DNA of 37,479 nucleotides from DATIJJ01 sp035478795. Its GTDB lineage: Bacteria; Pseudomonadota; Gammaproteobacteria; DSM-16500. Both the position numbers and the translations under genes were made by a program. The stretch spans positions 1 to 37,479 of the forward strand of contig DATIJJ010000089.1 in the NCBI GenBank assembly GCA_035478795.1. Reading direction: 5' to 3'. The notes under the pieces are model-generated. The model saw nothing but the letters and a program-made list of their open reading frames with translations. It made no database searches and was not told where the DNA came from. This document shows, one piece after another, positions 1 to 8,611 of this stretch; position 1 is the stretch's first letter, and each line of letters opens with the position of its first letter.

Positions 1-26
1 CTCCCTGACGGTCGCGGCTCGGATAG
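1..26. repeat. REP-like repeat, copy truncated by window edge
   Basis: The first 26 bases are identical to the distal part of the repeat arm at 18781-18806 (core CTGACGGTCGCGGCTCGGAT). The copy begins at the window edge, so more of it, or an inverted partner, may lie outside. It sits just downstream of the pilin gene, which reads towards it, the usual position of extragenic palindromic repeats. Confidence 0.75.
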
Positions 27-51
27 CAATATAACGTATCCAGGACTGCAA

Positions 52-483
52 TTAATTAGCCGTCACCGTCGCCTTCGTACAACTCGCATCCATCGTAACC
101 TTGCCATTTTGCTTGATCAGCGCAGCCAACTGTTTGCAAGCACCCGTTGGAACAGAGGGCACCGTAATGTCATAACCATTCGCACTGCCATTTTCCACAC
201 CCATCTCACCACCCCACCCGGAAGAAGGCATTTTATTCCCCGGCATGTAAGGCGTAACATCGGCTGGCCCAATTTTCTCATAGGTACCTTGTGAGGAAAG
301 ATAATTCTCACCCGCCGCCACAATCGCTGTAATATTATTCAAGGTAGAAGCCACTTTTTGATTGGTCGTGGCAGACTGGTAATATCGAATGGACATCACG
401 ACCACCATCGCCGCAATGGCCAGAACCAACATGATTTCCAAAAGAGTAACACCCAACATCGTCCTGAAAGACTTTTTCATCAT
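52..483 (-). CDS. Type IVb-like prepilin (TcpA/PilS-type major pilin)
   Basis: Predicted pilin subunit, 143 residues from the ATG at 483. That start has AAGGAA 7 bases upstream; a TTG at 501 gives a longer frame without a comparable site. Residues 1-11 form a basic leader ending in Gly, followed by VTLLE with Glu at +5 of the mature protein. This is the site cut and N-methylated by prepilin peptidase. A hydrophobic stretch runs to about residue 31. Near the C-terminus are two Cys (GACKQLA and ASCTK), fitting the disulphide-bonded D-region, and a WGG motif like that of the PilS/TcpA family. Val as first mature residue and the C-terminal layout favour type IVb over type IVa. No other pilus gene is in the window, so the apparatus served is unknown. 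Confidence 0.82.
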   Translation of the reverse strand: MMKKSFRTMLGVTLLEIMLVLAIAAMVVVMSIRYYQSATTNQKVASTLNNITAIVAAGENYLSSQGTYEKIGPADVTPYMPGNKMPSSGWGGEMGVENGSANGYDITVPSVPTGACKQLAALIKQNGKVTMDASCTKATVTAN

Positions 484-596
484 GCGTATTTTCCTTATCA
501 AAAATTATTCTGACATCACTCACGTTCCGCGTGATGACGCTTGCAGTTTTCTCGCTTAAGAGTACTATTTCTCCTCCATTGAAGCAAGGGCATCCC

Positions 597-1268
597 ATGA
601 CAGACCGACTGCAAGCCGTTGAAATCAATCCATCCCGCACCCCCATCGGCACGGTCATCTGGTTGCATGGGCTGGGCGCCGATGGCCATGATTTTGCACC
701 GCTCGTGCCGGAGCTTCAATTACCAGAAACCCTGCCGCTGCGTTTTGTTTTTCCGCATGCGCCCCCCATACCGGTTTCGATCAACAATCAATTTGTCATG
801 CCCGCCTGGTACGATATTCTGTCACTCTCTGTCGAACGGCATGCCGATCAGGCCGGAATTGAGTTATCGACGAAAAAAATCGCTCGGCTGATTGAACACG
901 AAAAAACCCTTGGGATGTCGACTGAAAAAATCGTCCTCGCCGGATTTTCACAAGGCGCTGTGATGGCTCTCACAACCGGGATCACCTCGCCGGATAAACT
1001 CGCAGGCATTATTGCACTTTCCGGTTATTTACCACATGAAGAAACGGTACTGAAACAGGCCTCCCCGGCCAACCGATCCATTCCCATTTTTTTGGCTCAC
1101 GGGACAACCGATACCGTCGTACCACCCGCACTCGGCGAGCATGTTTTTCGTTTTCTTGAAAAAAATCAGTTCCCGGTCGCATGGCATGCCTACGCAATGC
1201 CGCATACCGTGTGCCCGGAAGAAGTGCGGGATATTTCAGCCTTTTTACAACAGATTTTTACAGCCTGA
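597..1268 (+). CDS. Alpha/beta-hydrolase carboxylesterase (phospholipase/carboxylesterase family)
   Basis: Cytosolic serine esterase of 223 residues, similar to bacterial carboxylesterase II and acyl-protein thioesterases; the natural substrate cannot be read from sequence. Visible motifs: LHGLGADG oxyanion-hole region (residues 23-30), FPHAP (52-56), nucleophile elbow GFSQG with Ser118, Asp172 in HGTTDTVVP, and His203 in AMPHTVCPEE. Together these give the complete Ser-Asp-His triad. Length is typical. The ATG at 597 is preceded by AAGGG at a suitable distance, whereas the frame upstream has no convincing site. The gene stands alone, divergent from the pilin gene. A possible weak promoter is TTGCAG (541-546), 16 bases, TACTAT (563-568). 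Confidence 0.9.
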   Translation: MTDRLQAVEINPSRTPIGTVIWLHGLGADGHDFAPLVPELQLPETLPLRFVFPHAPPIPVSINNQFVMPAWYDILSLSVERHADQAGIELSTKKIARLIEHEKTLGMSTEKIVLAGFSQGAVMALTTGITSPDKLAGIIALSGYLPHEETVLKQASPANRSIPIFLAHGTTDTVVPPALGEHVFRFLEKNQFPVAWHAYAMPHTVCPEEVRDISAFLQQIFTA

Positions 1269-1323
1269 CTTTTATTACAAATTGATTACATCACGCCTCG
1301 CCCTCTTTTTTTAAATGTCGTTC

Positions 1324-1341
1324 AAGGGTATTTATATCCTT
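1324..1341. promoter_or_regulatory. 18-bp near-perfect palindrome upstream of the 113-residue ORF
   Basis: AAGGGTATTTATATCCTT is an inverted repeat with one mismatched pair, located 29 bases before the ATG at 1370. It could be an operator or a small hairpin in the leader. No regulator is identified. Confidence 0.35.
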
Positions 1342-1369
1342 AAGAGGAATACAAAAAGAGGATAACGTC

Positions 1370-1711
1370 ATGAGTTTCATCAGTTGCATAAAAGCGATAG
1401 GCCTTTTTCTTAAACGTGCAAAAAACCTGCTTTACTACAAGGCTGTCGGAAGCGACATTCCTGCTGTGCCAGCGAAGCAAGAAAAGGATGAGGACGTCAG
1501 CTACTCCGTTTTGGAGTCAATCGATGAAAGCCCGGTTGCTCCCAAACAGGGTAAAATAATACCCTGGTTGTCGAGAAACAAATCGAATCTCTTGAACAAT
1601 TCCGTATTTGCGATACGCGGCAGAATAGAGCCCGTCAGAAAAGTCGCCTCCGCTCCGGTTATTACACCGAAACTGGCAAGAAGAAGACCTGCCCTGTGTA
1701 GTAACGGTTAA
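1370..1711 (+). CDS. Hypothetical basic small protein
   Basis: Not recognised. The 113-residue protein begins with an amphipathic segment rich in Phe, Leu and Lys (residues 3-22), then an acidic linker around residues 37-54, then an Arg/Lys- and Pro-containing tail. No signal-peptide cleavage site or catalytic motif is visible. A good ribosome binding site (AAAAAGAGGATAAC) precedes the ATG, and a palindrome lies further upstream, which supports a real gene. Its stop codon overlaps the stop of the convergent beta-barrel gene by 4 bases. A small basic protein with no relatives by eye could be lineage-specific, including a secreted effector, but nothing here demonstrates that. Confidence 0.6.
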   Translation: MSFISCIKAIGLFLKRAKNLLYYKAVGSDIPAVPAKQEKDEDVSYSVLESIDESPVAPKQGKIIPWLSRNKSNLLNNSVFAIRGRIEPVRKVASAPVITPKLARRRPALCSNG

Positions 1712-2316
1712 TCAAACAGGTAACTCAAGCCGATGGAATATAAATTCAACGTTCCCGTCTTGCTGTTACCTTTCGCGCGTTGCCACTGAAGATTCGCAGC
1801 CAACATCGGCAGGAACGAATAATCTGCACCCAAACCAAAGTAATAGCCATTCACATTATTGGACCCGGTCGTGACAACAATCCCGTTCGCCGCCGCATAC
1901 GCCGTATTGCTCGCCTTCACATTCGAATTCAAATGCGCGATACCTAATTTTGCAAATAATTCCGCACCCGTATCACCAATCGGTAACAAAGGCCGCGCTG
2001 CAATATCATACGAATAATAACGGGTTGTCGCGATTTTAGTGCCATTCACCTTGGACGTCGTGTTGGCATATTTGGTGTAACCGACTTCTGCTGCGAAAAA
2101 AGGCATGAACTTGTAACCGACATTCAAATTCCCGGCAATCCCGGACGTGGTTAACGAACTGCCCGGAGCAAAATTGGCATCACTCACTTTCGAGCTGCCC
2201 CCGTTCGCTTCCACAAACCAGCCCATCGGCAGAGGGGCTACTGCCTTCGCAGATGTTATGGCAGACAGCATCAAAACACCCATCGTTGTCAGCGTTATTT
2301 TTTTAATATCACTCAC
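1708..2316 (-). CDS. Outer-membrane beta-barrel protein (opacity/OmpA-barrel type)
   Basis: Exported outer-membrane barrel, 202 residues from a GTG at 2316 preceded by AGGAG with 6 bases spacing. Residues 1-25 are a signal peptide (KK, hydrophobic stretch, SAKA cleavage region). The rest alternates polar and aromatic/hydrophobic residues as in eight-stranded barrels, for example GWFVEANGG, NLNVGYKFMPFFAAEVGYTKY, YYFGLGADYSFLP and LYSIGLSYLFD. The last strand ends close to an aromatic residue, as recognised by the Bam machinery. It is the second gene of a tandem pair, 27 bases after the next barrel gene. Substrate or ligand unknown; a structural or adhesin role is possible. Confidence 0.8.
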   Translation of the reverse strand: MSDIKKITLTTMGVLMLSAITSAKAVAPLPMGWFVEANGGSSKVSDANFAPGSSLTTSGIAGNLNVGYKFMPFFAAEVGYTKYANTTSKVNGTKIATTRYYSYDIAARPLLPIGDTGAELFAKLGIAHLNSNVKASNTAYAAANGIVVTTGSNNVNGYYFGLGADYSFLPMLAANLQWQRAKGNSKTGTLNLYSIGLSYLFD

Positions 2317-2343
2317 TCGACTCTCCTGAATTCATAGCCTGAA

Positions 2344-2979
2344 TTAATAAAAGTTATACATCACGCCGATTTTGAACTGATTATCCCGCGCAGAAATGCT
2401 GTTATTAAATGCGGTAAAGGAATTGTAGGTCACGTAATCATATTCACCACGCGCGCTCCAGGATTCATTTAAATCGCCCTGAACGCCTACACCAAACTGT
2501 CCACCACCCACATTGGTCTGACTTAAGTTGGAACCGGCACCGGCAGGCGGAATGGTTTGATGCAGAACGAATAACGAACGGATGATCCCGGCGCGTAAAT
2601 AAATCATCCCGGCGTCATTGAATTTAAGACCCGGCATCAAACTGCCGCCATAACTGTATTTCATGCGGAGGCTAGCCTGGGAGGTAGCGTGTGCCGAAAT
2701 ATTGATGGTCTTGCTGCTGGTGCCGGTCGAACTGTAATTGCCGAATAGTTCCGTGTTGACAACAAATTTGGGCGCAAGCGTCCATCGTAATCCGGCGAAA
2801 AGCCCGCCCAGCGCGCCATTGGAATTGAATGTCGTTTTGACGCCGGTCACATCCTTCAACTTCCATTTGCCGGTGTCATAACCGAGCTCACCCCCGAAAT
2901 AGGGCAACATCGTGTCGGCGAGTGCCGCCGTCGAACTGATCCATAAAATAACGGCGGTGGTTCCAATTTTTTTAAACAT
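2344..2979 (-). CDS. Outer-membrane beta-barrel protein
   Basis: Second exported barrel, 211 residues from the ATG at 2979, which has AGGAG 7 bases upstream; an in-frame start 42 bases earlier lacks this. The signal peptide is about residues 1-21 (MFKKIG, hydrophobic core, TAALA). Barrel-like strands follow: YFGGELGYDTGKWKL, GGLFAGLRWTLAPKFVVNTELFG, MIYLRAGIIRSLF, WSARGEYDYVTY and a C-terminal FKIGVMYNFY with the terminal aromatic typical of outer-membrane beta-signals. Its overall plan matches the downstream neighbour, and the two may be old duplicates in one transcription unit. Function not assigned. Confidence 0.8.
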   Translation of the reverse strand: MFKKIGTTAVILWISSTAALADTMLPYFGGELGYDTGKWKLKDVTGVKTTFNSNGALGGLFAGLRWTLAPKFVVNTELFGNYSSTGTSSKTINISAHATSQASLRMKYSYGGSLMPGLKFNDAGMIYLRAGIIRSLFVLHQTIPPAGAGSNLSQTNVGGGQFGVGVQGDLNESWSARGEYDYVTYNSFTAFNNSISARDNQFKIGVMYNFY

Positions 2980-3052
2980 CCTGTGACTCCTGTCCATGCT
3001 GACATTAAAAGTTAGCTGCAATTTTACCGTCTTGCGTTTTTTTTACAACGGC

Positions 3053-4105
3053 TTATTTTGTGCGCGCCTTATACGGCACAAACACTTCATTCAATTGTTG
3101 GCTCACGCGAATGAACGTCGTGCGCTTGGATAATTCCTTCAGGCGTTGCGCACCGACATACGTACAGGTCGAACGAATGCCGCCTAAAATATCCAGTATG
3201 GTCTCCTTCACCGGCCCGCGATAGGGCACATTGACGGAGCGGCCTTCGCTCGCGCGATAATGCGCGACACTGCCGTGGTATTTTTCCATGGCTTCCGATG
3301 AACTCATGCCATAAAAACGTTTAAATTTCTGGCCGTGCTCTTCGATGATTTCACCCAGACACTCATCATGCCCCGATAACATGCCACCCAGCATGACAAA
3401 ATCAGCACCTGCCGCAAACGCTTTCGCAACATCCCCAGGCGATGTGCACCCGCCATCTGCGCAAACATGACCACCGAGACCGTGTGCCGCATCCGCACAT
3501 TCAATAATGGCGGATAATTGCGGATAACCGACGCCGGTTTTTTCACGTGTCGTACAAACCGAACCCGGACCAATACCAATTTTTACAATATCCGCACCGG
3601 ATAAAATCAATTCTTCGACCATCTCACCCGTCACCACATTGCCCGCCATAATGACCTTGTCGGGATACGTGTTACGCAAACGTTCCAGGAATTTAACGAA
3701 GCGTTCTGTGTAACCGTTGGCGACATCGAGACAAATCATCGGCACATCAACGACTTTCATGATCTCCTGCAGTTTCTCAAATTCACGCTCGGAAATGCCG
3801 ATGGAAACAAGGGAGGAAGCAAGCGCCTCGGGATGTTTTTCCGCAAACTGTTTCCAGTCGGGGGCTTCATGAAATTTATCCATGGCGGTCAGCAACCCAT
3901 GTTCCGCCAGCGCGCACCCCATGGCAAACGTGCCCGTGTGGTCCATATTGGCCGCAATGACCGGTATACCACGCCAGGTCACGCCGGAATCGCGAAAACG
4001 GAATTCCCGCTCGAGCGCCACCTCTGACCGGGATGTCAGGACGCTTCGTTTGGGACGAATCAACACATCCTTGAAATCCAGCTTCACATCATTTTCAATA
4101 CGCAT
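3053..4105 (-). CDS. guaC: GMP reductase
   Basis: Converts GMP to IMP with NADPH and releases ammonia, linking guanine to adenine nucleotide pools in the cytosol. The 350-residue protein has the IMPDH/GMPR barrel: start FKDVLIRPKRS, the loop KIGIGPGSVCTTR with catalytic Cys184, DGGCTSPGDVAKAFAAGADFVMLGG, and the GMPR-type flap YGMSSSEAM. There is no CBS insert, and with the flap this favours GMP reductase over IMP dehydrogenase. The ATG at 4105 lies inside the last codons of rsmB (11-base overlap), with GAGGG upstream, so the gene is probably translated from the rsmB message. It appears to be the last gene of the hem-fmt-rsmB unit. No convincing terminator follows. Confidence 0.95.
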   Translation of the reverse strand: MRIENDVKLDFKDVLIRPKRSVLTSRSEVALEREFRFRDSGVTWRGIPVIAANMDHTGTFAMGCALAEHGLLTAMDKFHEAPDWKQFAEKHPEALASSLVSIGISEREFEKLQEIMKVVDVPMICLDVANGYTERFVKFLERLRNTYPDKVIMAGNVVTGEMVEELILSGADIVKIGIGPGSVCTTREKTGVGYPQLSAIIECADAAHGLGGHVCADGGCTSPGDVAKAFAAGADFVMLGGMLSGHDECLGEIIEEHGQKFKRFYGMSSSEAMEKYHGSVAHYRASEGRSVNVPYRGPVKETILDILGGIRSTCTYVGAQRLKELSKRTTFIRVSQQLNEVFVPYKARTK

Positions 4106-5414
4106 TATTCACACCCTCTTGATATTTCCGCAAACAGGCAAAATAAAAACCATCCATACCGTGCATTCCAGGCAAAATCTGTCTGCCGACAGCACATTCC
4201 TTTCCAAACGTTGCCCTGATTTTTTCGATCCTTGCATCCGGATGGGTTGTCAAAAAAGCCTCGACCACCCGGGCATTTTCCAAAGCATAAACAGAACAGG
4301 TCACATAAACAAGCAACCCGCCCGGCTTCAAGGTCGGCCATAATGCCGTGAGCAAGCGGCCCTGCTCTTTCGCCAGAGCCGGAATATCCGCCGCCCGACG
4401 CAGCCATTTGATATCCGGATGACGACGGATGACCCCACTCGCCGAACAAGGTGCATCCAGTAAAATACGGTCGAACAATACACCATCCCACCAGGTATTG
4501 ATATGCCCGGCATCCGCCAGAACGAGGTCCGCTACAAGGTGCAACCGCGCGAGGTTCTCACTCACCCGATTGAGGCGTTTTTCATCCCTGTCGACTGCAA
4601 TCAGTTTTTGAAGCCGAGGCGTTCGTTCCAGAATATGCGTGGTCTTGCCACCCGGTGCGGCACAGGCATCGAGCACTCGCTGGCCTGGTTTCACATCGAG
4701 CAATTCTCCCGCGAGTTGTGCAGCCCCATCCTGCACCGATATCTCGCTCTGGAGAAATCCGGGAAGATCTGCCACCTCACACGGTTTCGTGAGCGTGATG
4801 CCTGCCTCTGTTTCCTGAATCGCTTGCGCTATCATCCCGTTTGCTGTCAATTTTTCAAGGTATTTTTCCCGCGTTATTTTAGCGAGATTCACGCGCAGGG
4901 AAAAAGGCGGATGCTGATTATTGGCTGTTAAAATCGCCTGCCAGTCATCCGGCCAATCTTTTTTTGTGAAATCGATCATAAAGCCAGGATGCGAATAAAA
5001 AGCGGTTTCATCTTTTTCAATCTCTCGATTGATTATTTCTGCCTCGCGCAGATAATGGCGCAATACCGCATTGACCAACCCTTTCGCCCACGGTTTTTTT
5101 AACGCCCGAACGGCATTGACCGTTTCAGCAACGGCTGCATGTGTTGGCACACGCATGTCCATCAATTGATACAACCCCACCCGCAATAAACAATCAATAT
5201 CCTGATCGCGGGGCTTGATCGGATTATCCAGACATTTTTTTAAAACCGCATCGAGACGAAAATACCCGCGACACACGCCATAACACAAAGCCTGCAACAA
5301 AGCTTCATCACGCGCATCTTTCCACTTCATGACGCGTTTTGATAAGGCATCGGACAGCGAAGCACCTTCCATCACATCACAAAGAATCGTTGCAGCCATC
5401 GCTCGCACATTCAT
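4095..5414 (-). CDS. rsmB: 16S rRNA (cytosine-967-C5)-methyltransferase
   Basis: Methylates C967 of 16S rRNA using S-adenosylmethionine. The 439-residue protein has an N-terminal NusB-like RNA-binding domain (about 1-130, with VRALKKPWAKGLVNAVLR) and a Rossmann methyltransferase domain. Visible motifs: SAM-binding LDACAAPGGKT (about 248-258), DAPCSASG with Cys323, and VTCSVY with Cys373. The two cysteines are the release and nucleophile residues of RNA m5C methyltransferases. Its ATG overlaps the fmt stop as ATGA, and fmt-rsmB is a common translation-related pair. Length is normal. Confidence 0.95.
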   Translation of the reverse strand: MNVRAMAATILCDVMEGASLSDALSKRVMKWKDARDEALLQALCYGVCRGYFRLDAVLKKCLDNPIKPRDQDIDCLLRVGLYQLMDMRVPTHAAVAETVNAVRALKKPWAKGLVNAVLRHYLREAEIINREIEKDETAFYSHPGFMIDFTKKDWPDDWQAILTANNQHPPFSLRVNLAKITREKYLEKLTANGMIAQAIQETEAGITLTKPCEVADLPGFLQSEISVQDGAAQLAGELLDVKPGQRVLDACAAPGGKTTHILERTPRLQKLIAVDRDEKRLNRVSENLARLHLVADLVLADAGHINTWWDGVLFDRILLDAPCSASGVIRRHPDIKWLRRAADIPALAKEQGRLLTALWPTLKPGGLLVYVTCSVYALENARVVEAFLTTHPDARIEKIRATFGKECAVGRQILPGMHGMDGFYFACLRKYQEGVNNAY

Positions 5415-6358
5415 TTTAATAAGTGACCCGTCGAAAAAAGAGATGACCGCGCGTTTAAAATATCCAGAACCGGCAACGGTTTACCATTTGGCAATTGAAT
5501 TTTTAATAATCGCAACAGACCCTCGCCTGTCGCCACATCGATGCCTGCTTTGGACACACGCACGATTTCACCCGGCGCGGCATCGGTTTTTTGAGACAAA
5601 ATTTCTGCGCGCCAGATTTTAAGGAGTTGGCCGTCGCACTGCGTCTCGGCCGAAGGCCATGGATTAAAGGCGCGAATTTGACGATCCAGTTCAATGGCGG
5701 GACGCTGCCAATCCAGTTTTGCTTCATTTTTTGAAAGCTTATGGGCATAACTCGCCAGTGCATTATCCTGTTTTTCAGGCGAAAGGGAATCCCTGTTTTG
5801 AAGTGTGTTCAGGAGAGCCTCGCTACCAAGAACCGCCAGCCGATCATGCAAGGTCGCACTGGTTTCATCCGCATGAATGGGACATTCCACTTTATAAAGC
5901 ATGTCTCCGGTGTCAAGTCCCTCATTCATTTGCATGATCGTCACACCGGTTTTCGTATCCCCCGCCAGTATCGCCCGCTGGATCGGCGCCGCACCGCGCC
6001 AGTGTGGCAATAAAGAAGCATGAACATTGATACACCCGTAAAGTGGCGCCTCCAGAACAGGGGGCGGCAATAATAATCCATACGCCACCACCACCATGAT
6101 ATCCGCCGACAGTGCAGCCAGTTTTTTTTGTTCCACTGCATCACGCAAGGTTTCAGGTTGATACACCGGAATATTTTTTTCCATCGCCAGTTTTTTGACA
6201 GGACTTTCTGCAAGCTTTTGACCACGCCCGGCTCGTCGATCCGGTTGCGTATAGACAGCAACCACCTCGTGTCCTGCCTCGATTAATGCCGATAAGGAAT
6301 GAACAGAAAATAACGGCGTGCCCGCAAAAATGATCTTAAGTTTTTTTTTTGAACCCAC
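5411..6358 (-). CDS. fmt: Methionyl-tRNA formyltransferase
   Basis: Formylates the initiator Met-tRNA from 10-formyltetrahydrofolate. The 315-residue protein has the N-terminal FAGTP strand (11-15), the catalytic segment NVHASLLPHWRG (111-122, Asn111 and His113) with LDTGDM (Asp149), and a C-terminal OB-like tRNA-binding domain (about 210-315). The GTG start at 6358 is chosen because AGAGGA lies 7 bases upstream. Codons 3-6 contain a run of ten A, a possible slippage site. The usual partner def is not upstream; the gene follows hemY by 18 bases instead. It overlaps rsmB by 4 bases. Confidence 0.95.
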   Translation of the reverse strand: MGSKKKLKIIFAGTPLFSVHSLSALIEAGHEVVAVYTQPDRRAGRGQKLAESPVKKLAMEKNIPVYQPETLRDAVEQKKLAALSADIMVVVAYGLLLPPPVLEAPLYGCINVHASLLPHWRGAAPIQRAILAGDTKTGVTIMQMNEGLDTGDMLYKVECPIHADETSATLHDRLAVLGSEALLNTLQNRDSLSPEKQDNALASYAHKLSKNEAKLDWQRPAIELDRQIRAFNPWPSAETQCDGQLLKIWRAEILSQKTDAAPGEIVRVSKAGIDVATGEGLLRLLKIQLPNGKPLPVLDILNARSSLFSTGHLLK

Positions 6359-6376
6359 TCACTCTTCCTCTATCTT

Positions 6377-7567
6377 TTATCTTTCACTCGCCAGCAACAA
6401 TCCTTCCCGATAATACTTTGCAGCAGAAGCCATATCATCCAGCGCTTCGAATAATTTTCCATACGCCATGTAAGTTTCTGGCATCGCGGCCAGTTTTAGA
6501 CTGTCATCGAGATAACTACGCGCCTTGCCCCATACCTGACAATCAAGACACAACCGACCCAACGTTAAAAATAGAACGGCCTGGTGCGGATACAACTTTA
6601 ACCATTTCTCAGCCTGCGCCAGTTGTTTTTTAGGATCACGTCCCATGATCTCACCATAAAATTTAACGAGATCCGACTCCCATGTTTTTTTGACTGTCCG
6701 GTTGATCAGTTCCAGCGCTTCCTCGGCGGCATCCGGATACGAGACAAGATACTGCACGTAATGAGACACCACCTGCGGATTTTTTTCCATCCGGCGCGGC
6801 AGAGTTGCCCACAACTCGCGACAATTTTTCAATCCATCCGGTTTGTTTGCCGCCGCATTGAGCAATTCCTGATAGACCTTCTGTTCCAGCTGATCCATTT
6901 GTTCCAGCGTAAAAATTTTCGCTCTTCGTAACGATGGAAGCAATTTCAATAAATTTTTCCAGTCGGCAAGCCGCACATATAATTTTTCCAATAATTTTAA
7001 AACCACCGGCTGTAACGGGGACACCGTACGCAAATGATGAAGGGTTGCCAGCGCCTGCTCAAGCTGCCCCTGATTAAATTGCAATTGCGCCTGGGTCAAT
7101 CCGATCGCCATGTCGGCCTGGGGCGCAAGATCATGCGCCTGGTGGAGATACATATCACGCTTGTCATAGGCACCTCGCTCGTGAGCGGCTTTTGCAGCGG
7201 CCAGATAATTGATGAGCGGCGCATCCGACTGATCAATCCCTTCCAGAAGGTCATTTTCTGCATGACGCCAACGTCCTTCAATCAATTCCAGCAATCCGCG
7301 ATTGGTCTTGCTATACGCCTTGTTTTTGCGACGCCAGCGCAACCAGTTTCGCCAGCGATAAAAAGAATTATCGACACCATCAATCAATCGAACCATAAAA
7401 TACAAGGCGACCATGACTGCAATAAAAGCAACGATCGCAAACCAGAGCGGCATTTCAGCCGACCAATGATGATACGTAATGAGTACCAGACCCGGATCTT
7501 TCGCCACGCGTAATCCGAGCCACACAGACAGAATGAAAATAACAATGAATAGCACAAATCGCCGCAT
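6377..7567 (-). CDS. hemY: HemY inner-membrane TPR protein
   Basis: Proteobacterial HemY (not the Gram-positive oxidase of the same name), an inner-membrane protein with a HemY-N domain and tetratricopeptide repeats, linked to haem metabolism by context and family. In the 396 residues there are two N-terminal membrane helices (about 3-20 and 42-62), with a short intervening loop. A basic segment (YRWRNWLRWRRK) follows, then helical repeats to the end, such as the last one around MAYGKLFEALDDMASAAKYYREGL. The start has a strong AAGGAGAGG. It follows hemX by 9 bases in the hemCDXY unit. The exact biochemical role of the family is unsettled. Confidence 0.92.
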   Translation of the reverse strand: MRRFVLFIVIFILSVWLGLRVAKDPGLVLITYHHWSAEMPLWFAIVAFIAVMVALYFMVRLIDGVDNSFYRWRNWLRWRRKNKAYSKTNRGLLELIEGRWRHAENDLLEGIDQSDAPLINYLAAAKAAHERGAYDKRDMYLHQAHDLAPQADMAIGLTQAQLQFNQGQLEQALATLHHLRTVSPLQPVVLKLLEKLYVRLADWKNLLKLLPSLRRAKIFTLEQMDQLEQKVYQELLNAAANKPDGLKNCRELWATLPRRMEKNPQVVSHYVQYLVSYPDAAEEALELINRTVKKTWESDLVKFYGEIMGRDPKKQLAQAEKWLKLYPHQAVLFLTLGRLCLDCQVWGKARSYLDDSLKLAAMPETYMAYGKLFEALDDMASAAKYYREGLLLASER

Positions 7568-7576
7568 GGCCTCTCC

Positions 7577-8611
7577 TTATTTGCCCGCGTTATTTATGTA
7601 AGTTTGCAAGGCCTGCAGCGAACCTGTCAAAGCAGGCACACCCGGGCGCACCTCCACGGACTGCAATTCCGTGAGTGTTTGCACGCATTGTTTTGTGATC
7701 GGGGAATCCGGCATCGCGTACCGTTTTATCCAGTCCAGTGCTTGCCTCAAACTGGAACGATAAATATCCGGCTGCCGATGCAACAAGGCCCACCGGGCTG
7801 TTTCCAGCTCGGCCTGTAAATTCTGGTATAAAAACAATTGCTGGTCAGGTGCAATAAACGGCGGTGCATCGGGCACATTTTTTCGAACAATCACAATCCG
7901 CTCGAGTGCAAGACGCAGGGAGTGAAGCCCACGACGCCACCAGGGCAATTGCGGATTATTGGCATCCACGCCCGGTGTGGGCGAAAGACTCGGAAGGGGT
8001 GCCACCAGCGGCAATTTATCGATCTGTCCATTCAATGCCGAAAGGCGCGCATAGATTCCCGGCACATCGACAGCGGGCACGCCTTGCAGCGCCATTTCGT
8101 CTGCTGCGAGCGCCTGACGCACAGGATACATCTTCGGATCCGTAAGCGTTGCCATCTCCTGATCCGCTGATCGTAACCATTTGATGGCCATCGGAATATT
8201 ACTTTCATACTGCAGACTGTCGTTCGCCATTTTAACGCGGGAGAAAATTTCATTCATTAAAATATCATCCCGATTAGTCCGCTGGTTTTTTTGAAGGTCT
8301 GCAATCGACTGCGATTGCGTTTTCAATACGACATTGATTTCATCGACTGCTTTTTGTGAAGCCACTGTACGGTTTTCTGCGTCCGTGATCAGCGACTCAG
8401 CCTGACTCAGGCGATCCGTCAAATGGGTCAATGCTATCACCACACGGTGATTGACAACAACGAGCGCATAACTTGCCACGAGAATCACGGCAACCAGAAC
8501 ACTCATCGCTACAGCGGAAAACAAAATGCCCGTATTTCTCCAAAAAAAAGACGATCGTTTTTGTTTTTGCCCCGTCTGCAAAGGCGTCGTTTGATTGCCG
8601 TTATCTGACAT
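7577..8611 (-). CDS. hemX: HemX-like membrane protein
   Basis: A 344-residue protein of the proteobacterial HemX family, found between hemD and hemY in most gammaproteobacteria. The N-terminus is polar (residues 1-25), one membrane helix spans about 28-51, and a coiled-coil segment follows (about 60-115, LTHLTDRLSQAESLITDAEN). A globular C-terminal region ends near residue 344. The arrangement predicts one membrane anchor with most of the protein on one face, probably periplasmic. It overlaps hemD by 11 bases and has AAGGAAAGGG upstream. The catalytic role once proposed for HemX is not established, and no methyltransferase motif is visible here. Confidence 0.9.
   Translation of the reverse strand: MSDNGNQTTPLQTGQKQKRSSFFWRNTGILFSAVAMSVLVAVILVASYALVVVNHRVVIALTHLTDRLSQAESLITDAENRTVASQKAVDEINVVLKTQSQSIADLQKNQRTNRDDILMNEIFSRVKMANDSLQYESNIPMAIKWLRSADQEMATLTDPKMYPVRQALAADEMALQGVPAVDVPGIYARLSALNGQIDKLPLVAPLPSLSPTPGVDANNPQLPWWRRGLHSLRLALERIVIVRKNVPDAPPFIAPDQQLFLYQNLQAELETARWALLHRQPDIYRSSLRQALDWIKRYAMPDSPITKQCVQTLTELQSVEVRPGVPALTGSLQALQTYINNAGK

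Noticed and set aside
3022..3052. Possible terminator between guaC and the beta-barrel gene
   Set aside because: The CCGT/ACGG arms are only four bases with a long loop, too weak to call despite the nearby T-run.
3540..3556. CACGTG core resembling a parS half-site
   Set aside because: Only the left half matches the consensus and the site is inside guaC.
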